NCBI RefSeq assembly: GCF_947496195.1
Contig: NZ_CANMBY010000002.1
Coordinates: forward strand, 682,001-746,000
From: an uncultured Polaribacter sp.
GTDB taxonomy: Bacteria > Bacteroidota > Bacteroidia > Flavobacteriales > Flavobacteriaceae
DNA length: 64,000 bases
Direction of reading: 5' to 3'
Shown: positions 20,740 to 29,620 of the stretch, piece by piece
How positions within the stretch are numbered: the first letter of the stretch is position 1
Layout of the letters: each line of letters begins with the position of its first letter
Position numbers and translations under genes: made by a program
Notes under the pieces: generated by a model
What the model saw: only the letters and a program-made list of their open reading frames with translations
Told to the model about the DNA's origin: nothing
Databases searched by the model: none

Positions 20740-21531
20740 TTAAATAATACTTTGTATACTTTCTTTCATTTTTTCTTTTACGTTCGCGTTAACATCTTCT
20801 TCTTGAATTATTTTTTCAAAAGATTTAACAGCTTTCTTTTCTTGTAAAACCACCATTAAATCTGCTAACTCCATTTGTACTAGAGGCGAATTTTGATTTA
20901 TAATAGATTTTATTAAACCTTCTCTAACTTCTGGAATGTTTGTATACTTTTTTAATGCATCAACTGCAGATAAACGAACATTTACATTTTCGTCATTATT
21001 AAGCGTAGAAAATAATGCTGTTATAATAGTTTTTGTAACTTTATTCAACTTACCAACTTCATTTACAGCTTGTAATCTTTTATTAGCTGAAGGTTGGTCT
21101 AATAATGTAAGCACTAATTGAGATCGAACACTTTCTGTTTCTTTTTGTGCTATTTCTATTTTCTCTGCAGATGAATTAGAAATAGAACTAAAACCATTTC
21201 CTATGATGAAACCAACAATTAAAATAGCTAAAGTGTAAGAGAATTTTTGAACTATTTTCCTTGAAAAAAGATTTTTTAGCTTATCTAAAAATGAAACTTT
21301 ATTTAATTTTTCTTCTTCATTTTTTAACATGCTATAAAAATTCATATCCATTGTAGAAGAAGGACTTATGTTATCTTCATCTATTTGATTCCAAAAGGTT
21401 TTTGAAAATTCAAATTCTTCTTGATAAACTTTATTTTCTTCTAAAAAAGTTTCAAATTCTATTCTTTTTTCTTCTGATAGATTGTCTGATAAATAATCTG
21501 TAATTGTTTCTTTAAATTCTGTATAATCCAT
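20740..21531 (-). CDS. Membrane HEAT-repeat protein, probable anti-sigma factor
   Basis: 263 residues: an acidic N-terminal cytoplasmic part (1-95, with the TDYLSDNLSEEKRIEFETFL segment that resembles anti-sigma N-termini), one membrane helix (about 97-117), and a C-terminal region with HEAT-like repeats (VNVRLSAVDALKKY, SPLVQMELADLMVVL). There is no zinc-binding HxxxCxxC motif, so it is not a ZAS-domain protein. Position two bases after the ECF sigma gene is the main reason for calling it an anti-sigma factor. Confidence 0.78.
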   Translation of the reverse strand: MDYTEFKETITDYLSDNLSEEKRIEFETFLEENKVYQEEFEFSKTFWNQIDEDNISPSSTMDMNFYSMLKNEEEKLNKVSFLDKLKNLFSRKIVQKFSYTLAILIVGFIIGNGFSSISNSSAEKIEIAQKETESVRSQLVLTLLDQPSANKRLQAVNEVGKLNKVTKTIITALFSTLNNDENVNVRLSAVDALKKYTNIPEVREGLIKSIINQNSPLVQMELADLMVVLQEKKAVKSFEKIIQEEDVNANVKEKMKESIQSII

Positions 21532-21533
21532 CT

Positions 21534-22085
21534 CTATTCCTTTTCAATTGTTAAATAAATCTGCTTTAAACTATGTAAAGCTCTATGTACTTTAGTTCTT
21601 GCTGCACCTTCTGTACAACCAATAATTTCACCTACTTCTTTATATTTTAATTCTTTTAATTTGCTTAAAATAATAAGTTCTTTATTAGCTGGTGATAATT
21701 TATCAATTGCTTTTTTTAAAGTCTTTTTATCTTCTTCAATTTTAATTTCTGACTCAATATTTTTATCTGAATTTAAACGATAAGAAACTGTTTCTATATC
21801 CTCATAAAAGTCTTTTTTTTGTTTTTTAAAATCATCATACATTTCGTTTCTAGCAATTTGAAAAATCCATGTGATAAATTTACTTTCATCATGAAATGTG
21901 TGTTTGTATTTTAAAACTCTTATAAAAACATTTTGTACTAAATCTTCACTAACACTAACATTTTTATTCATTTGATAAAAAAATCCGAATAAACGTTTTT
22001 TGTATCGCTGATACAATAAGCCAAGAGTATGGATTTCTCCATTTTTAACTCTTAACATTAATGCATTATCTGATAATGTATTCAA
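21534..22085 (-). CDS. ECF-type RNA polymerase sigma factor
   Basis: 183-residue sigma-70 family factor of the extracytoplasmic type. Region 2 contains YQRYKKRLFGFFY and EDLVQNVFIRVLK, region 4 contains LSPANKELIILSKLKELKYKEVGEIIGCTEGAARTKVHRAL with a helix-turn-helix. The start is TTG at 22085; the next in-frame Met is residue 9. It leads an operon with a membrane HEAT protein and two solenoid proteins. A dyad GAACAG-N5-CTGTTC lies 27 bases upstream of the start. Confidence 0.93.
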   Translation of the reverse strand: MNTLSDNALMLRVKNGEIHTLGLLYQRYKKRLFGFFYQMNKNVSVSEDLVQNVFIRVLKYKHTFHDESKFITWIFQIARNEMYDDFKKQKKDFYEDIETVSYRLNSDKNIESEIKIEEDKKTLKKAIDKLSPANKELIILSKLKELKYKEVGEIIGCTEGAARTKVHRALHSLKQIYLTIEKE

Positions 22086-22111
22086 CTTCTTTTAGTTTGG
22101 TTGGTTTGTTT

Positions 22112-22128
22112 GAACAGATATACTGTTC
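22112..22128. repeat. Inverted repeat upstream of the ECF sigma gene
   Basis: GAACAG-ATATA-CTGTTC, a 6-base dyad with 5-base spacer, 27 bases from the TTG start. Could be an operator for autoregulation or another regulator; no T-tract follows, so it is not a terminator. Confidence 0.45.
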
Positions 22129-22173
22129 TTTTTTAAAAGTGTTACAAAATAGTTTAAAAAATATATAAAATAA

Positions 22174-22199
22174 AAAAGACCTCATTACTGAGGTCTTTT
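22174..22199 (-). terminator. Intrinsic terminator after trxB region/sigma upstream
   Basis: Stem AAAAGACCTCA (22174-22184) with TGAGGTCTTTT (22189-22199), loop TTAC. Read on the minus strand it follows the trxB stop at 22223 by about 24 bases and ends in a T-tract. Confidence 0.85.
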
Positions 22200-22222
22200 A
22201 AATATCTTAAAATAAAAATATA

Positions 22223-23170
22223 TTACTCTAATGATCCTAAATAACGTTCTGCATCTAATGCAGCCATACAACCTGTTCCTGCAGCAGTAACTGCTTGTCT
22301 ATAATCTTTATCTTGAATATCACCAGCAGCAAAAACACCTGGTATATTTGTATGAGTTGTTTTTCCTTTGGTAATTAAATATCCTGTTTCATCCATATCT
22401 AAAACACCTTTAAATAAATCTGAATTTGGTGTATGTCCAATAGCAATAAATACTCCTGTTACAGGTATTTCAAAAGATTCTTTAGTTTGATTATTAACTG
22501 CTTTTACTCCTGTAACCACATTATCTCCAAGAACTTCCTCTATTTCTGTGTTATATAAAACCTCAATATTTTTAGTTTTATCAACTCTATGTTGCATAGC
22601 TTTAGAAGCTCTCATATAATCTTTTCGAACAAGTAAACTTACTTTAGAACATATGTTAGCTAAATAAGTAGCTTCTTCTGCAGCTGTATCACCACCACCA
22701 ACTACAACTACATCCTGACCTTTATAGAAAAAACCATCACAAGTAGCACAAGCAGAAACACCTCCACCAATTAATCGTTGCTCGCTTTCTAAACCTAAAT
22801 ATTTTGCAGTAGCTCCTGTTGAGATAATAATCGTTTCAGCTTCTATCTCTTTAGACTCGTCAACAATAACTTTATGAATACCACCTACATCTTTAGACAA
22901 ATCTACTTTTGTAACTAATCCAAAACGAACATCTGTACCAAAACGTTCTGCTTGGTTTTTTAAGTCGTTCATCATAGCTGTACCATCTGTACCATTTGGA
23001 TATCCAGGAAAATTATCAACCTCTGTAGTTGTAGTTAATTGACCACCCATTTGCATTCCTGTATACATTACTGGTTTCATATCAGCTCTTGCAGCATAAA
23101 TTGCTGCTGTGTATCCTGCTGGTCCAGAACCAATTATTAAGCATTTTATCTTTTCAATATTTTCTGACAT
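22223..23170 (-). CDS. trxB: Thioredoxin reductase
   Basis: NADPH-dependent flavoenzyme that reduces thioredoxin. The FAD motif GSGPAGYTAA is at residues 14-23, the redox pair Cys141/Cys144 is in CATCDG, the NADPH motif GGGDTAAEEA follows, and the end carries GVFAAGDIQDKDYRQ. Length 315 is standard. It is monocistronic, with its own terminator and a 10-base inverted repeat in its upstream region. It would supply electrons to the thioredoxin/peroxiredoxin pair at 2794-3767. Confidence 0.97.
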   Translation of the reverse strand: MSENIEKIKCLIIGSGPAGYTAAIYAARADMKPVMYTGMQMGGQLTTTTEVDNFPGYPNGTDGTAMMNDLKNQAERFGTDVRFGLVTKVDLSKDVGGIHKVIVDESKEIEAETIIISTGATAKYLGLESEQRLIGGGVSACATCDGFFYKGQDVVVVGGGDTAAEEATYLANICSKVSLLVRKDYMRASKAMQHRVDKTKNIEVLYNTEIEEVLGDNVVTGVKAVNNQTKESFEIPVTGVFIAIGHTPNSDLFKGVLDMDETGYLITKGKTTHTNIPGVFAAGDIQDKDYRQAVTAAGTGCMAALDAERYLGSLE

Positions 23171-23213
23171 AATATTATTCTCTATTTTGGGTGGTAAAAA
23201 TAACTGTTTTTAC

Positions 23214-23241
23214 AACTTATAAAAACGATTGTTTATAAGTT
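23214..23241. repeat. Inverted repeat upstream of trxB
   Basis: AACTTATAAA (23214-23223) and TTTATAAGTT (23232-23241) pair perfectly around an 8-base loop. It lies 44 bases upstream of the trxB start. No T-tract follows on either strand, so a regulator site is more likely than a terminator. Confidence 0.5.
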
Positions 23242-23293
23242 TTAATAATGAAAAAATAAACGAAAAGAATTGATTTATTGTAAGTAAATAATT

Positions 23294-24373
23294 TTATTGA
23301 GGAAGTAATTTTATAATTCCTAAATTTTCTACACCAACATAAATATATCCATCTAAACCTTGTTCTACAGAGCGAACTCTACCTAAACCTTCTAACATTT
23401 TTATTTCTTTAAAAACGTTATTTCCTTTTAGAATACATCTATTTAAATATTGAAATTTTAAAGAGCCAACCAATAAATTCCCTTTCCAATTCCCATATTT
23501 ATCGCTATTGATAAAAGCCATTCCACTTGGAGCAATAGAAGGTGTCCAATAATGTATAGGTCTTTCCATTCCTGGTGCAGATGTTTTGTTAGTAAATTTT
23601 GTTCCATTATAATTAATCCCATAACTCACAACTGGCCAACCATAATTTTTACCTTTTTTTATGATATTGATTTCATCACCTCCTTGTGGACCATGCTCAT
23701 GAGACCAAATTTCATCAGTAAATGGATTTATCTCCATTCCTTGAGGATTTCTGTGTCCATAACTGTATATTGCTTTTTTAGCACCATTTTTACTTGTAAA
23801 CGGATTGTCTTTTGGTATGGAACCATCATCATTTAATCTATAAATTTTCCCTCCATCTTTAGTAATATCTTGTGGATTAACATCTCTATTACCTCTATCT
23901 CCAATTGAAAAATAAACATGATTTTCTTTGTCAAATGCAATTCTAGATCCAAAATGTTGACCTCTTCTTGTATTTGGAGTTGCTTTATATAAAACTTGTT
24001 TATTTACTAATTGATTATTTTGCAATTTTACTCGCATTAAAGACGTATTTCCACCTGTTCCATTACCTTTGGCTGAGGCATAAGTAAAATAAATCCAACC
24101 ATTCTCTTTATAATTTGGATGCAACTCAATATCCATAAAACCACCTTGCCCACGAACATAAATTTCTGGTAAGTTGTTAATTTCTGTCTTTCTATCATTT
24201 TTAAAATGAATTAACTTCCCTTCTTTTTCAGTAATTAACATTGAATTATCAGGTAAAAAAGTAAATCCCCATGGATTAGTTAAATCACTAACAACAACTT
24301 CATATTCTTTGTTTTGCGAAACTGATTTTATAACAAAAAAAACTATTGTAACTACTAAAAATTGATATCTCAT
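23294..24373 (-). CDS. PQQ-dependent sugar dehydrogenase, secreted
   Basis: Soluble aldose dehydrogenase-like beta-propeller, recognised by LTNPWGFTFLPDNSMLITEKEGKL, the calcium/PQQ region (GSRIAFD, YSYGHRNPQGMEINP, WSHEHGPQGGDEIN) and the end VRSVEQGLDGYIYV. A signal peptide (about 18 residues) sends it to the periplasm. Length (359) is normal. It would oxidise sugars and pass electrons to the respiratory chain; PQQ synthesis genes are not in the window, so the cofactor may be imported or replaced. Confidence 0.92.
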   Translation of the reverse strand: MRYQFLVVTIVFFVIKSVSQNKEYEVVVSDLTNPWGFTFLPDNSMLITEKEGKLIHFKNDRKTEINNLPEIYVRGQGGFMDIELHPNYKENGWIYFTYASAKGNGTGGNTSLMRVKLQNNQLVNKQVLYKATPNTRRGQHFGSRIAFDKENHVYFSIGDRGNRDVNPQDITKDGGKIYRLNDDGSIPKDNPFTSKNGAKKAIYSYGHRNPQGMEINPFTDEIWSHEHGPQGGDEINIIKKGKNYGWPVVSYGINYNGTKFTNKTSAPGMERPIHYWTPSIAPSGMAFINSDKYGNWKGNLLVGSLKFQYLNRCILKGNNVFKEIKMLEGLGRVRSVEQGLDGYIYVGVENLGIIKLLPQ

Positions 24374-24422
24374 AGTTTAAAATTATTTTTAAAAATGCTA
24401 ATACAATATATAAATATTATTC

Positions 24423-24430
24423 TATATTTG
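24423..24430 (+). promoter_or_regulatory. -7 promoter element for tRNA-Pro
   Basis: TATATTTG, 24 bases before the tRNA 5' end, matches TAnnTTTG. Confidence 0.55.
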
Positions 24431-24454
24431 CAGTCCAAAATTGATAACCATTTT

Positions 24455-24529
24455 CGGGGTGTAGCGTAGCCCGGTTATCGCGCCGCGTTTGGGACGCGGA
24501 GGTCGCAGGTTCGAATCCTGCCACCCCGA
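24455..24529 (+). tRNA. tRNA-Pro (anticodon TGG)
   Basis: Acceptor CGGGGTG pairs with CACCCCG; anticodon stem CCGCG/CGCGG holds loop TTTGGGA, anticodon TGG; T arm has GGTTCGAATCC. Discriminator A at 24529; CCA is not encoded. The cloverleaf is complete. It marks the left edge of the light-response cluster. Confidence 0.97.
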
Positions 24530-24534
24530 CTTTT

Positions 24535-24559
24535 AACCTTCAGAATTCTTCTGAAGGTT
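24535..24559 (+). terminator. Intrinsic terminator after tRNA-Pro
   Basis: Stem AACCTTCAGAA (24535-24545) with TTCTGAAGGTT (24549-24559), loop TTC, followed by a T-tract. Confidence 0.88.
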
Positions 24560-24595
24560 TTTTTATTTAACAAGATTAAACTTTAACGTAAATTT

Positions 24596-24627
24596 TTGTT
24601 TAACACAAATTAAAGTAGGTTAAACAA
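24596..24627. promoter_or_regulatory. Shared inverted-repeat operator A, TTGTTTAAC-N14-GTTAAACAA
   Basis: Perfect 9-base half sites at 24596-24604 and 24619-24627, 14-base spacer, centres 23 bases apart. It ends four bases before the -7 element TATCTTTG (24632-24639), so it covers the -33 zone of the promoter of the flavin reductase-photolyase operon. The same GTTTAAC-N14-GTTAAAC pattern occurs at 31127-31154 and was not noticed at any other promoter in the window. Confidence 0.78.
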
Positions 24628-24631
24628 TTTG

Positions 24632-24639
24632 TATCTTTG
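24632..24639 (+). promoter_or_regulatory. -7 promoter element of the first light-cluster operon
   Basis: TATCTTTG, exact match to TAnnTTTG, 19 bases before the ATG at 24659. The operator sits immediately upstream. Confidence 0.7.
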
Positions 24640-24658
24640 TTTAAACCTATTTTAATAA

Positions 24659-25285
24659 ATGATGCATTTTTTTAACAATCAAGACATAAATCAACTTGAT
24701 AAAATCTTTAGAATAAATTTAATTAATAGTTGTTCTGGTTTTAAATCAGCAAATTTATTAGGTACAATTTCTGAAAAAGGTATTACAAATGTTGCTGTAT
24801 TTAGTTCTGTGACTCATTTAGGTTCAAATCCACCAACTTTAGGTTTTATTTTAAGACCAACAACTGTCCCTAGAAATACTCATAAAAACTTAAAAGATTT
24901 AGGATATTTTACAATTAATCATATTTGGGAGGAAGTTTTTGAAGATGCACATCATACCTCTGCAAAATATTCAGATGATATTTCTGAGTTTGATATGACC
25001 AACTTAGAACCAGAATTTAAGGGTAATTTTAAAGCTCCTTTTGTAAAAAATGCTCCAGTACAAATGGCTATGAAGTTTGTAGAAGAAATATATGTTCCTT
25101 CTAATGATGTAATGTTAGTAGTTGCACAAATTGAAGAGTTATATGTAAAAGATGAATTATTACAAAAAGATGGGTTAATAAATTTATCTAAAGGAAATGT
25201 AGTAACCATCAATGGGTTAGATACATATGCTGTACCCAAATTTAAAAAACAACTTTCTTACCAAAGACCAAAAGAAAATAAATAA
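24659..25285 (+). CDS. Flavin reductase family protein
   Basis: FMN-binding split-barrel protein of 208 residues (INSCSGFKSANLLGTISEKG, NVAVFSSVTHLGSNPP and FTINHIWEEVFEDAHHTSAKY are typical). Related proteins reduce free flavin or bind FMN as redox modules. It is first in an operon with an SDR, DUF2256 and three photolyase/cryptochrome genes, so a link to flavin supply for photolyases is plausible. Two adjacent ATGs (24659, 24662) could both start; the first is given. Confidence 0.88.
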   Translation: MMHFFNNQDINQLDKIFRINLINSCSGFKSANLLGTISEKGITNVAVFSSVTHLGSNPPTLGFILRPTTVPRNTHKNLKDLGYFTINHIWEEVFEDAHHTSAKYSDDISEFDMTNLEPEFKGNFKAPFVKNAPVQMAMKFVEEIYVPSNDVMLVVAQIEELYVKDELLQKDGLINLSKGNVVTINGLDTYAVPKFKKQLSYQRPKENK

Positions 25286-26710
25286 ATGAAAATTCTTGTT
25301 ACAGGTGCAACTGGTTACATAGGTAAAAGACTTATTCCATTATTATTAAATAATGGACATACTGTTGTTTGTCCTGTAAGAGATAAAAAAAGAGCAGAAG
25401 ATTATTATAAAGACAAAAAAAATATTGAATTAATAGAAGCTGATTTTTTACATAGACACAGTTTAAACGCAATTCCAAAAGACGTAGAAGCAGCTTACTA
25501 TTTAATTCATTCAATGTCAAATTCAGCTAAAGAGTTTCATATTCTTGAAGAAAAATGTGCAAATAATTTTAAACATTTTGCAGAGAAAACATCTTTAAAA
25601 CAGGTGATTTATTTAAGCGGAATTACAAACGATACTAACCTATCAAAACACTTATTATCAAGAAAAAATGTAGAGAATACATTAAACTCTGGTAATTATG
25701 CTTTAACAACTTTTAAGGCAGGAATTATTGTTGGATCTGGAAGTTCTTCATTTGAAATTATTAGAGATTTAGTAGAGAAATTACCTGTAATGGTTGCTCC
25801 TAAATGGCTAAATACTAAAACTCAACCATTAGCAATTAGAGATGTTTTGTCTTTTTTACATAAAGCTTTAGGTAAAGAAGAATTATATAATACTTCTTAT
25901 GACATTTTTGGTCCTGAAATCTTGACCTACAAAACCATGTTATTACAATTTGCAGAGGTTCGAAAATTAAAACGTTGGATTTTAACTGTGCCAGTAATGA
26001 CTCCAAAATTATCCTCTTATTGGTTATATTTTGTTACCTCAACTTCTTACAAACTCGCAAGTTCTTTGGTAAACTCTATGGGAGTAGAAGTTATTGGTAA
26101 TAAAAGTAACATCAATAAAATTTTAGATGTAAAACCAATGACTTATAAAGAAGCTGTGAAACTGGCTTTTAAGAAAATAGAACAAAATAGTATTATTTCT
26201 AGCTGGAAAGATTCTTACGTAAGTAGTGGTAAATTAAAGAATTATGTACATGAATTCATCAATGTACCAGAATATGGTTGTTTTAAAGACATTAAAAAAA
26301 GAAAAGTTAAAAATAAAGATAGTGCTCTAAATAAAATTTGGGCAATAGGTGGTGAAACTGGTTGGTATTATGGAACATTTTTATGGAAAATTAGAGGATT
26401 TTTAGATCAGTTTTTTGGAGGTGCAGGATTACGAAGAGGAAGAAGACATCCACTAGAATTAAATGCAGGAGATGCCTTAGATTTTTGGAGAGTTATATAT
26501 GCTGACAAAGAAAAAGGGAAACTTCTACTTTATGCAGAAATGATTTTACCAGGTGAAGCTTGGCTTGAATTTAAAATTAAAGACGACACTTTATATCAAA
26601 CAGCAACTTTTAGACCTCATGGTTTAGCTGGCAGATTATATTGGTATGCTGTTGTTCCTTTCCATTGGTTTATTTTTAATGGAATGATCAATAAAATTGT
26701 TAAAGTTTAA
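25286..26710 (+). CDS. SDR family oxidoreductase with DUF2867 tail
   Basis: 474 residues: an atypical SDR NAD(P)-binding domain first ([12 protein letters not shown] at 4-15, YYLIHSM, YLSGIT), then a C-terminal DUF2867 domain (about 325-474, with [20 protein letters not shown] and [15 protein letters not shown]). This long form is repeatedly found beside photolyase and cryptochrome genes in light-regulated clusters, though its reaction is unknown. The ATG directly follows the TAA of the flavin reductase, so translation is coupled. Confidence 0.9.
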   Translation: MKILVTGATGYIGKRLIPLLLNNGHTVVCPVRDKKRAEDYYKDKKNIELIEADFLHRHSLNAIPKDVEAAYYLIHSMSNSAKEFHILEEKCANNFKHFAEKTSLKQVIYLSGITNDTNLSKHLLSRKNVENTLNSGNYALTTFKAGIIVGSGSSSFEIIRDLVEKLPVMVAPKWLNTKTQPLAIRDVLSFLHKALGKEELYNTSYDIFGPEILTYKTMLLQFAEVRKLKRWILTVPVMTPKLSSYWLYFVTSTSYKLASSLVNSMGVEVIGNKSNINKILDVKPMTYKEAVKLAFKKIEQNSIISSWKDSYVSSGKLKNYVHEFINVPEYGCFKDIKKRKVKNKDSALNKIWAIGGETGWYYGTFLWKIRGFLDQFFGGAGLRRGRRHPLELNAGDALDFWRVIYADKEKGKLLLYAEMILPGEAWLEFKIKDDTLYQTATFRPHGLAGRLYWYAVVPFHWFIFNGMINKIVKV

Positions 26711-26714
26711 TAGA

Positions 26715-26855
26715 TTGAAAAAACAACATCTTCCACAAAAAATTTGTCCTGTTTGTAATAGACCTTTTACTTGGCGTAAAAAATGGAAAAAGAATTGGGA
26801 AAACGTAAAATATTGTAGTAAAAAATGCAGCAGCAACAAGAAAATACTGGTTTAG
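26715..26855 (+). CDS. DUF2256 family small zinc-binding-type protein
   Basis: 46 residues from a TTG start, four bases after the SDR stop. The family pattern is clear: [19 protein letters not shown], then YCSKKC, with four Cys (residues 11, 14, 34, 38) spaced to hold a metal. Trp-rich basic centre. It overlaps the next photolyase gene by 31 bases in another frame. DUF2256 genes are typically adjacent to cryptochrome/photolyase genes; the role is unknown. Too short to be called by length alone, but the motif is convincing. Confidence 0.85.
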   Translation: MKKQHLPQKICPVCNRPFTWRKKWKKNWENVKYCSKKCSSNKKILV

Positions 26856-28132
26856 TTTGGTTCAGAAATAACTTAAGAATTCAAGATAATGTTTCTTTAA
26901 AAAAAGCGATTGATAACCATAACAAAGTAATTGCTGTTTATTTCTTTGATCCAAAATATTTTTCTGTTGATAAATTTGGCTTCAAAAAAACAGCAAAATT
27001 TAGAGCTCAATTTTTAATTGAAACTATACAAAATTTACAAGAAAGTTTAGAAGAATTAAACATTACACTCCTCACCTATTTTGATGCTCCTGAAAATAAA
27101 ATACATCAATTGTGTGATGCGTTTTCTGTGGATTCTATTTATACACAAAAAGAATGGACTCAAGAGGAACTTGACACCTATGGTAACATTAAAAAATCAA
27201 TAGGAGATATAAATTTTATTGAAGATTATGATCAATTTTTATATCATCCAGATACAGTATCTAAGAATTTTAGCAATATCCCAAATGTATTTACAGCGTT
27301 TAGAAAAAAGTTAGAAAAGTACGTTGATATTTTACCAGAAGTAATCGTTCAAAAATTAGGTGCAGAGAATAAAATAGAAAACACAACTACAATTCCAAGC
27401 TTAAAAAATTTAGGCTTTGATGATTATAAAACACCTCACAAAACAGCTTTTCCTTTTAAAGGGGGAGAAACTGAAGCATTAAAAAGATTAAATTATTACT
27501 TATTTGAAAGCAAAAAAGTTGGGTTTTATAAAAAAACAAGAAATGGTTTAGTTGGTAAAGATTACTCTACTAAATTTTCTCCTTGGTTAGCAAATGGGAG
27601 TTTATCTGCAAAAACTATTTATTACCAAGTAAAAAAATATGAACAAGAATTTGGCAAAAATCAATCTACCTATTGGGTAATTTTCGAACTGATTTGGAGA
27701 GACTACTTTAAATACATTTCATTAAAATATGGAAATGATATTTTTAAAATTGGAGGAATTTTACATAGAGACTATCAATGGAAATCTGATGAAGAAACCA
27801 TTAAAAAATGGATAAATGGAGAAACCAAAGATGATTTTGTAAATGCTAACATGATTGAGCTTAAAGAAACAGGTTGGATGAGTAACAGAGGCAGACAAAA
27901 TGTAGCTTCCTATTTTGCTAAAGAATTGTTATTAGATTGGAGGATTGGTGCTGCATATTTTGAATCATTGTTATTAGACTATGATGTGCATAGTAATTAT
28001 GGAAATTGGATGTATGTTGCAGGTGTTGGTAATGACCCAAGAGATCGAAAATTCAATACACAACTACAAGCAGAACGTTATGATAGCAATCATAAATTTA
28101 GAAATCTTTGGTTAGAAAAAACACTTTTTTAA
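26825..28132 (+). CDS. DASH-type cryptochrome/photolyase
   Basis: 435 residues. N-terminal antenna domain (1-130; [14 protein letters not shown]) and FAD domain (about 200-435). DASH markers are [14 protein letters not shown] (351-364), [21 protein letters not shown] (386-406) and [13 protein letters not shown]. Cry-DASH proteins bind FAD and a folate antenna and repair or sense light; repair of single-stranded CPD lesions is known for the family. It overlaps DUF2256 by 31 bases and its stop abuts the next gene, so the whole set is one operon. Confidence 0.93.
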   Translation: MQQQQENTGLVWFRNNLRIQDNVSLKKAIDNHNKVIAVYFFDPKYFSVDKFGFKKTAKFRAQFLIETIQNLQESLEELNITLLTYFDAPENKIHQLCDAFSVDSIYTQKEWTQEELDTYGNIKKSIGDINFIEDYDQFLYHPDTVSKNFSNIPNVFTAFRKKLEKYVDILPEVIVQKLGAENKIENTTTIPSLKNLGFDDYKTPHKTAFPFKGGETEALKRLNYYLFESKKVGFYKKTRNGLVGKDYSTKFSPWLANGSLSAKTIYYQVKKYEQEFGKNQSTYWVIFELIWRDYFKYISLKYGNDIFKIGGILHRDYQWKSDEETIKKWINGETKDDFVNANMIELKETGWMSNRGRQNVASYFAKELLLDWRIGAAYFESLLLDYDVHSNYGNWMYVAGVGNDPRDRKFNTQLQAERYDSNHKFRNLWLEKTLF

Positions 28133-29620
28133 ATGGCTACTAAAGAAATACATATCATTTTTCCTCATCAATTATTTAAAACAACAGCCATTTTAGATAA
28201 AGTTGATTCTATTTATTTGGTAGAAGAATATTTGTTTTTTAATCAATATAAATTTCATCAACAAAAAATTGCTTTTCATAGAGCAAGTATGAAAGCCTAT
28301 GAAGATTTTTTAATCCAAAAAGATAAAAAAGTAAAATATATAGAATCTAAAAACGAATCTAGTGATATAAGAAATCTTTTACCAGAATTAGAAAAAAACG
28401 GTATTTCTAAAATTCATTTGATAGACCCAACAGACAATTGGTTAACAAAACACATCAAAGAAAGTAAAGGAGATTTAGAAATTGTTTGGCATAACAACCC
28501 TCTATTTATTAATAACAAAGAAGATTTAACGTCATTTTTTAAACCAACCAAAAAGAAATTTTTTCAAACATCATTCTACAAAAGCGAACGTAAGGAAAGA
28601 GATATTTTGATGGATGGGAAAAATCCTGCTGGAGGCAGTTGGACATATGATGCTGATAACCGAAAGAAATATCCAAAAGGGAAAACACCACCTAATATTC
28701 AATTTCCAGAAACTTCAAAATACCATAAAGAAGCAAAAGAATATGTCTCAAATCATTTTTCAAATAATTATGGAAAGTTAAACGATTTTGTAGTCTATCC
28801 TATTGATTTTAAATCTGCAGAAGAATGGTTACAACAGTTTTTTGAAATCCGTTTTCACGAGTTTGGTGCTTATGAAGATGCTATTGTTAAAGAAGAACAT
28901 TTTTTAAATCATAGTCTTTTATCACCTTTAATAAATGTAGGTTTATTAAACCCTTTAGAGGTAATTGAAAAAGCCATAATTTATGCCAGAGAAAATGATA
29001 TCCCAATAAATTCTACTGAAGGATTTGTACGTCAAATTTTAGGTTGGCGAGAATTTATTAGAGGCGTTTATGAAGCAGTTGGCACAAAAGAACGCACCAA
29101 AAACTTTTGGAAATTCAAGAGAAAAATTCCAAAATCATTTTACGATGGCACAACTGGTATTCAACCTATAGACGATGTCATCCATAAAGTCAATAAAACT
29201 GCATATGCACATCACATAGAACGTTTAATGATTTTAGGAAATTTTATGGTATTGTGCGAATTTGATCCTAATGAAGTGTACAAATGGTTTATGGAATTAT
29301 TTATTGATGCTTACGATTGGGTTATGGTACCAAATGTATATGGTATGAGTTTATTTGCTGATGGTGGAATGATGAGTACAAAACCATATATAAGTAGTAG
29401 TAATTACATTATGAAAATGAGTAATTACAAAAAAGGAAAATGGCAAGAAACTTGGGATGGATTATTCTGGACATTTATGGATAAACATCGAGATTTCTTT
29501 TTAAGTAATCCAAGATTAGGAATGCTCATCAGAACTTTTGATAAAATGAATCAAGAGAAAAAAGAGATGCATTTTAATAATGCAAAACAATTTTTGAATC
29601 AATTAGATAATGACAGATAG
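28133..29620 (+). CDS. FeS-BCP/PhrB-family photolyase lacking the iron-sulfur ligands
   Basis: 495 residues matching prokaryotic (6-4) photolyases: IIFPHQLF at the start, DAYDWVMVPNVYGMSLFADGGMMSTKPY (393-420), SSNYIMKMSNY. In PhrB-type enzymes four Cys hold a [4Fe-4S] cluster; here the protein has only one Cys (Cys375). The segment that carries three of the ligands is shortened to NYKKGKWQETWDGLFW (431-446), and the first ligand position appears to be replaced near IQPIDD (343-348). His358/His361 region AYAHHIERL needed for (6-4) repair is kept. It overlaps the next gene by 11 bases. Confidence 0.92.
   Translation: MATKEIHIIFPHQLFKTTAILDKVDSIYLVEEYLFFNQYKFHQQKIAFHRASMKAYEDFLIQKDKKVKYIESKNESSDIRNLLPELEKNGISKIHLIDPTDNWLTKHIKESKGDLEIVWHNNPLFINNKEDLTSFFKPTKKKFFQTSFYKSERKERDILMDGKNPAGGSWTYDADNRKKYPKGKTPPNIQFPETSKYHKEAKEYVSNHFSNNYGKLNDFVVYPIDFKSAEEWLQQFFEIRFHEFGAYEDAIVKEEHFLNHSLLSPLINVGLLNPLEVIEKAIIYARENDIPINSTEGFVRQILGWREFIRGVYEAVGTKERTKNFWKFKRKIPKSFYDGTTGIQPIDDVIHKVNKTAYAHHIERLMILGNFMVLCEFDPNEVYKWFMELFIDAYDWVMVPNVYGMSLFADGGMMSTKPYISSSNYIMKMSNYKKGKWQETWDGLFWTFMDKHRDFFLSNPRLGMLIRTFDKMNQEKKEMHFNNAKQFLNQLDNDR

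Noticed and set aside
22112..22128. LexA (SOS) box before the sigma gene
   Set aside because: GAAC and GTTC are 9 bases apart, not the spacing of known LexA boxes, and the downstream genes are not SOS genes.
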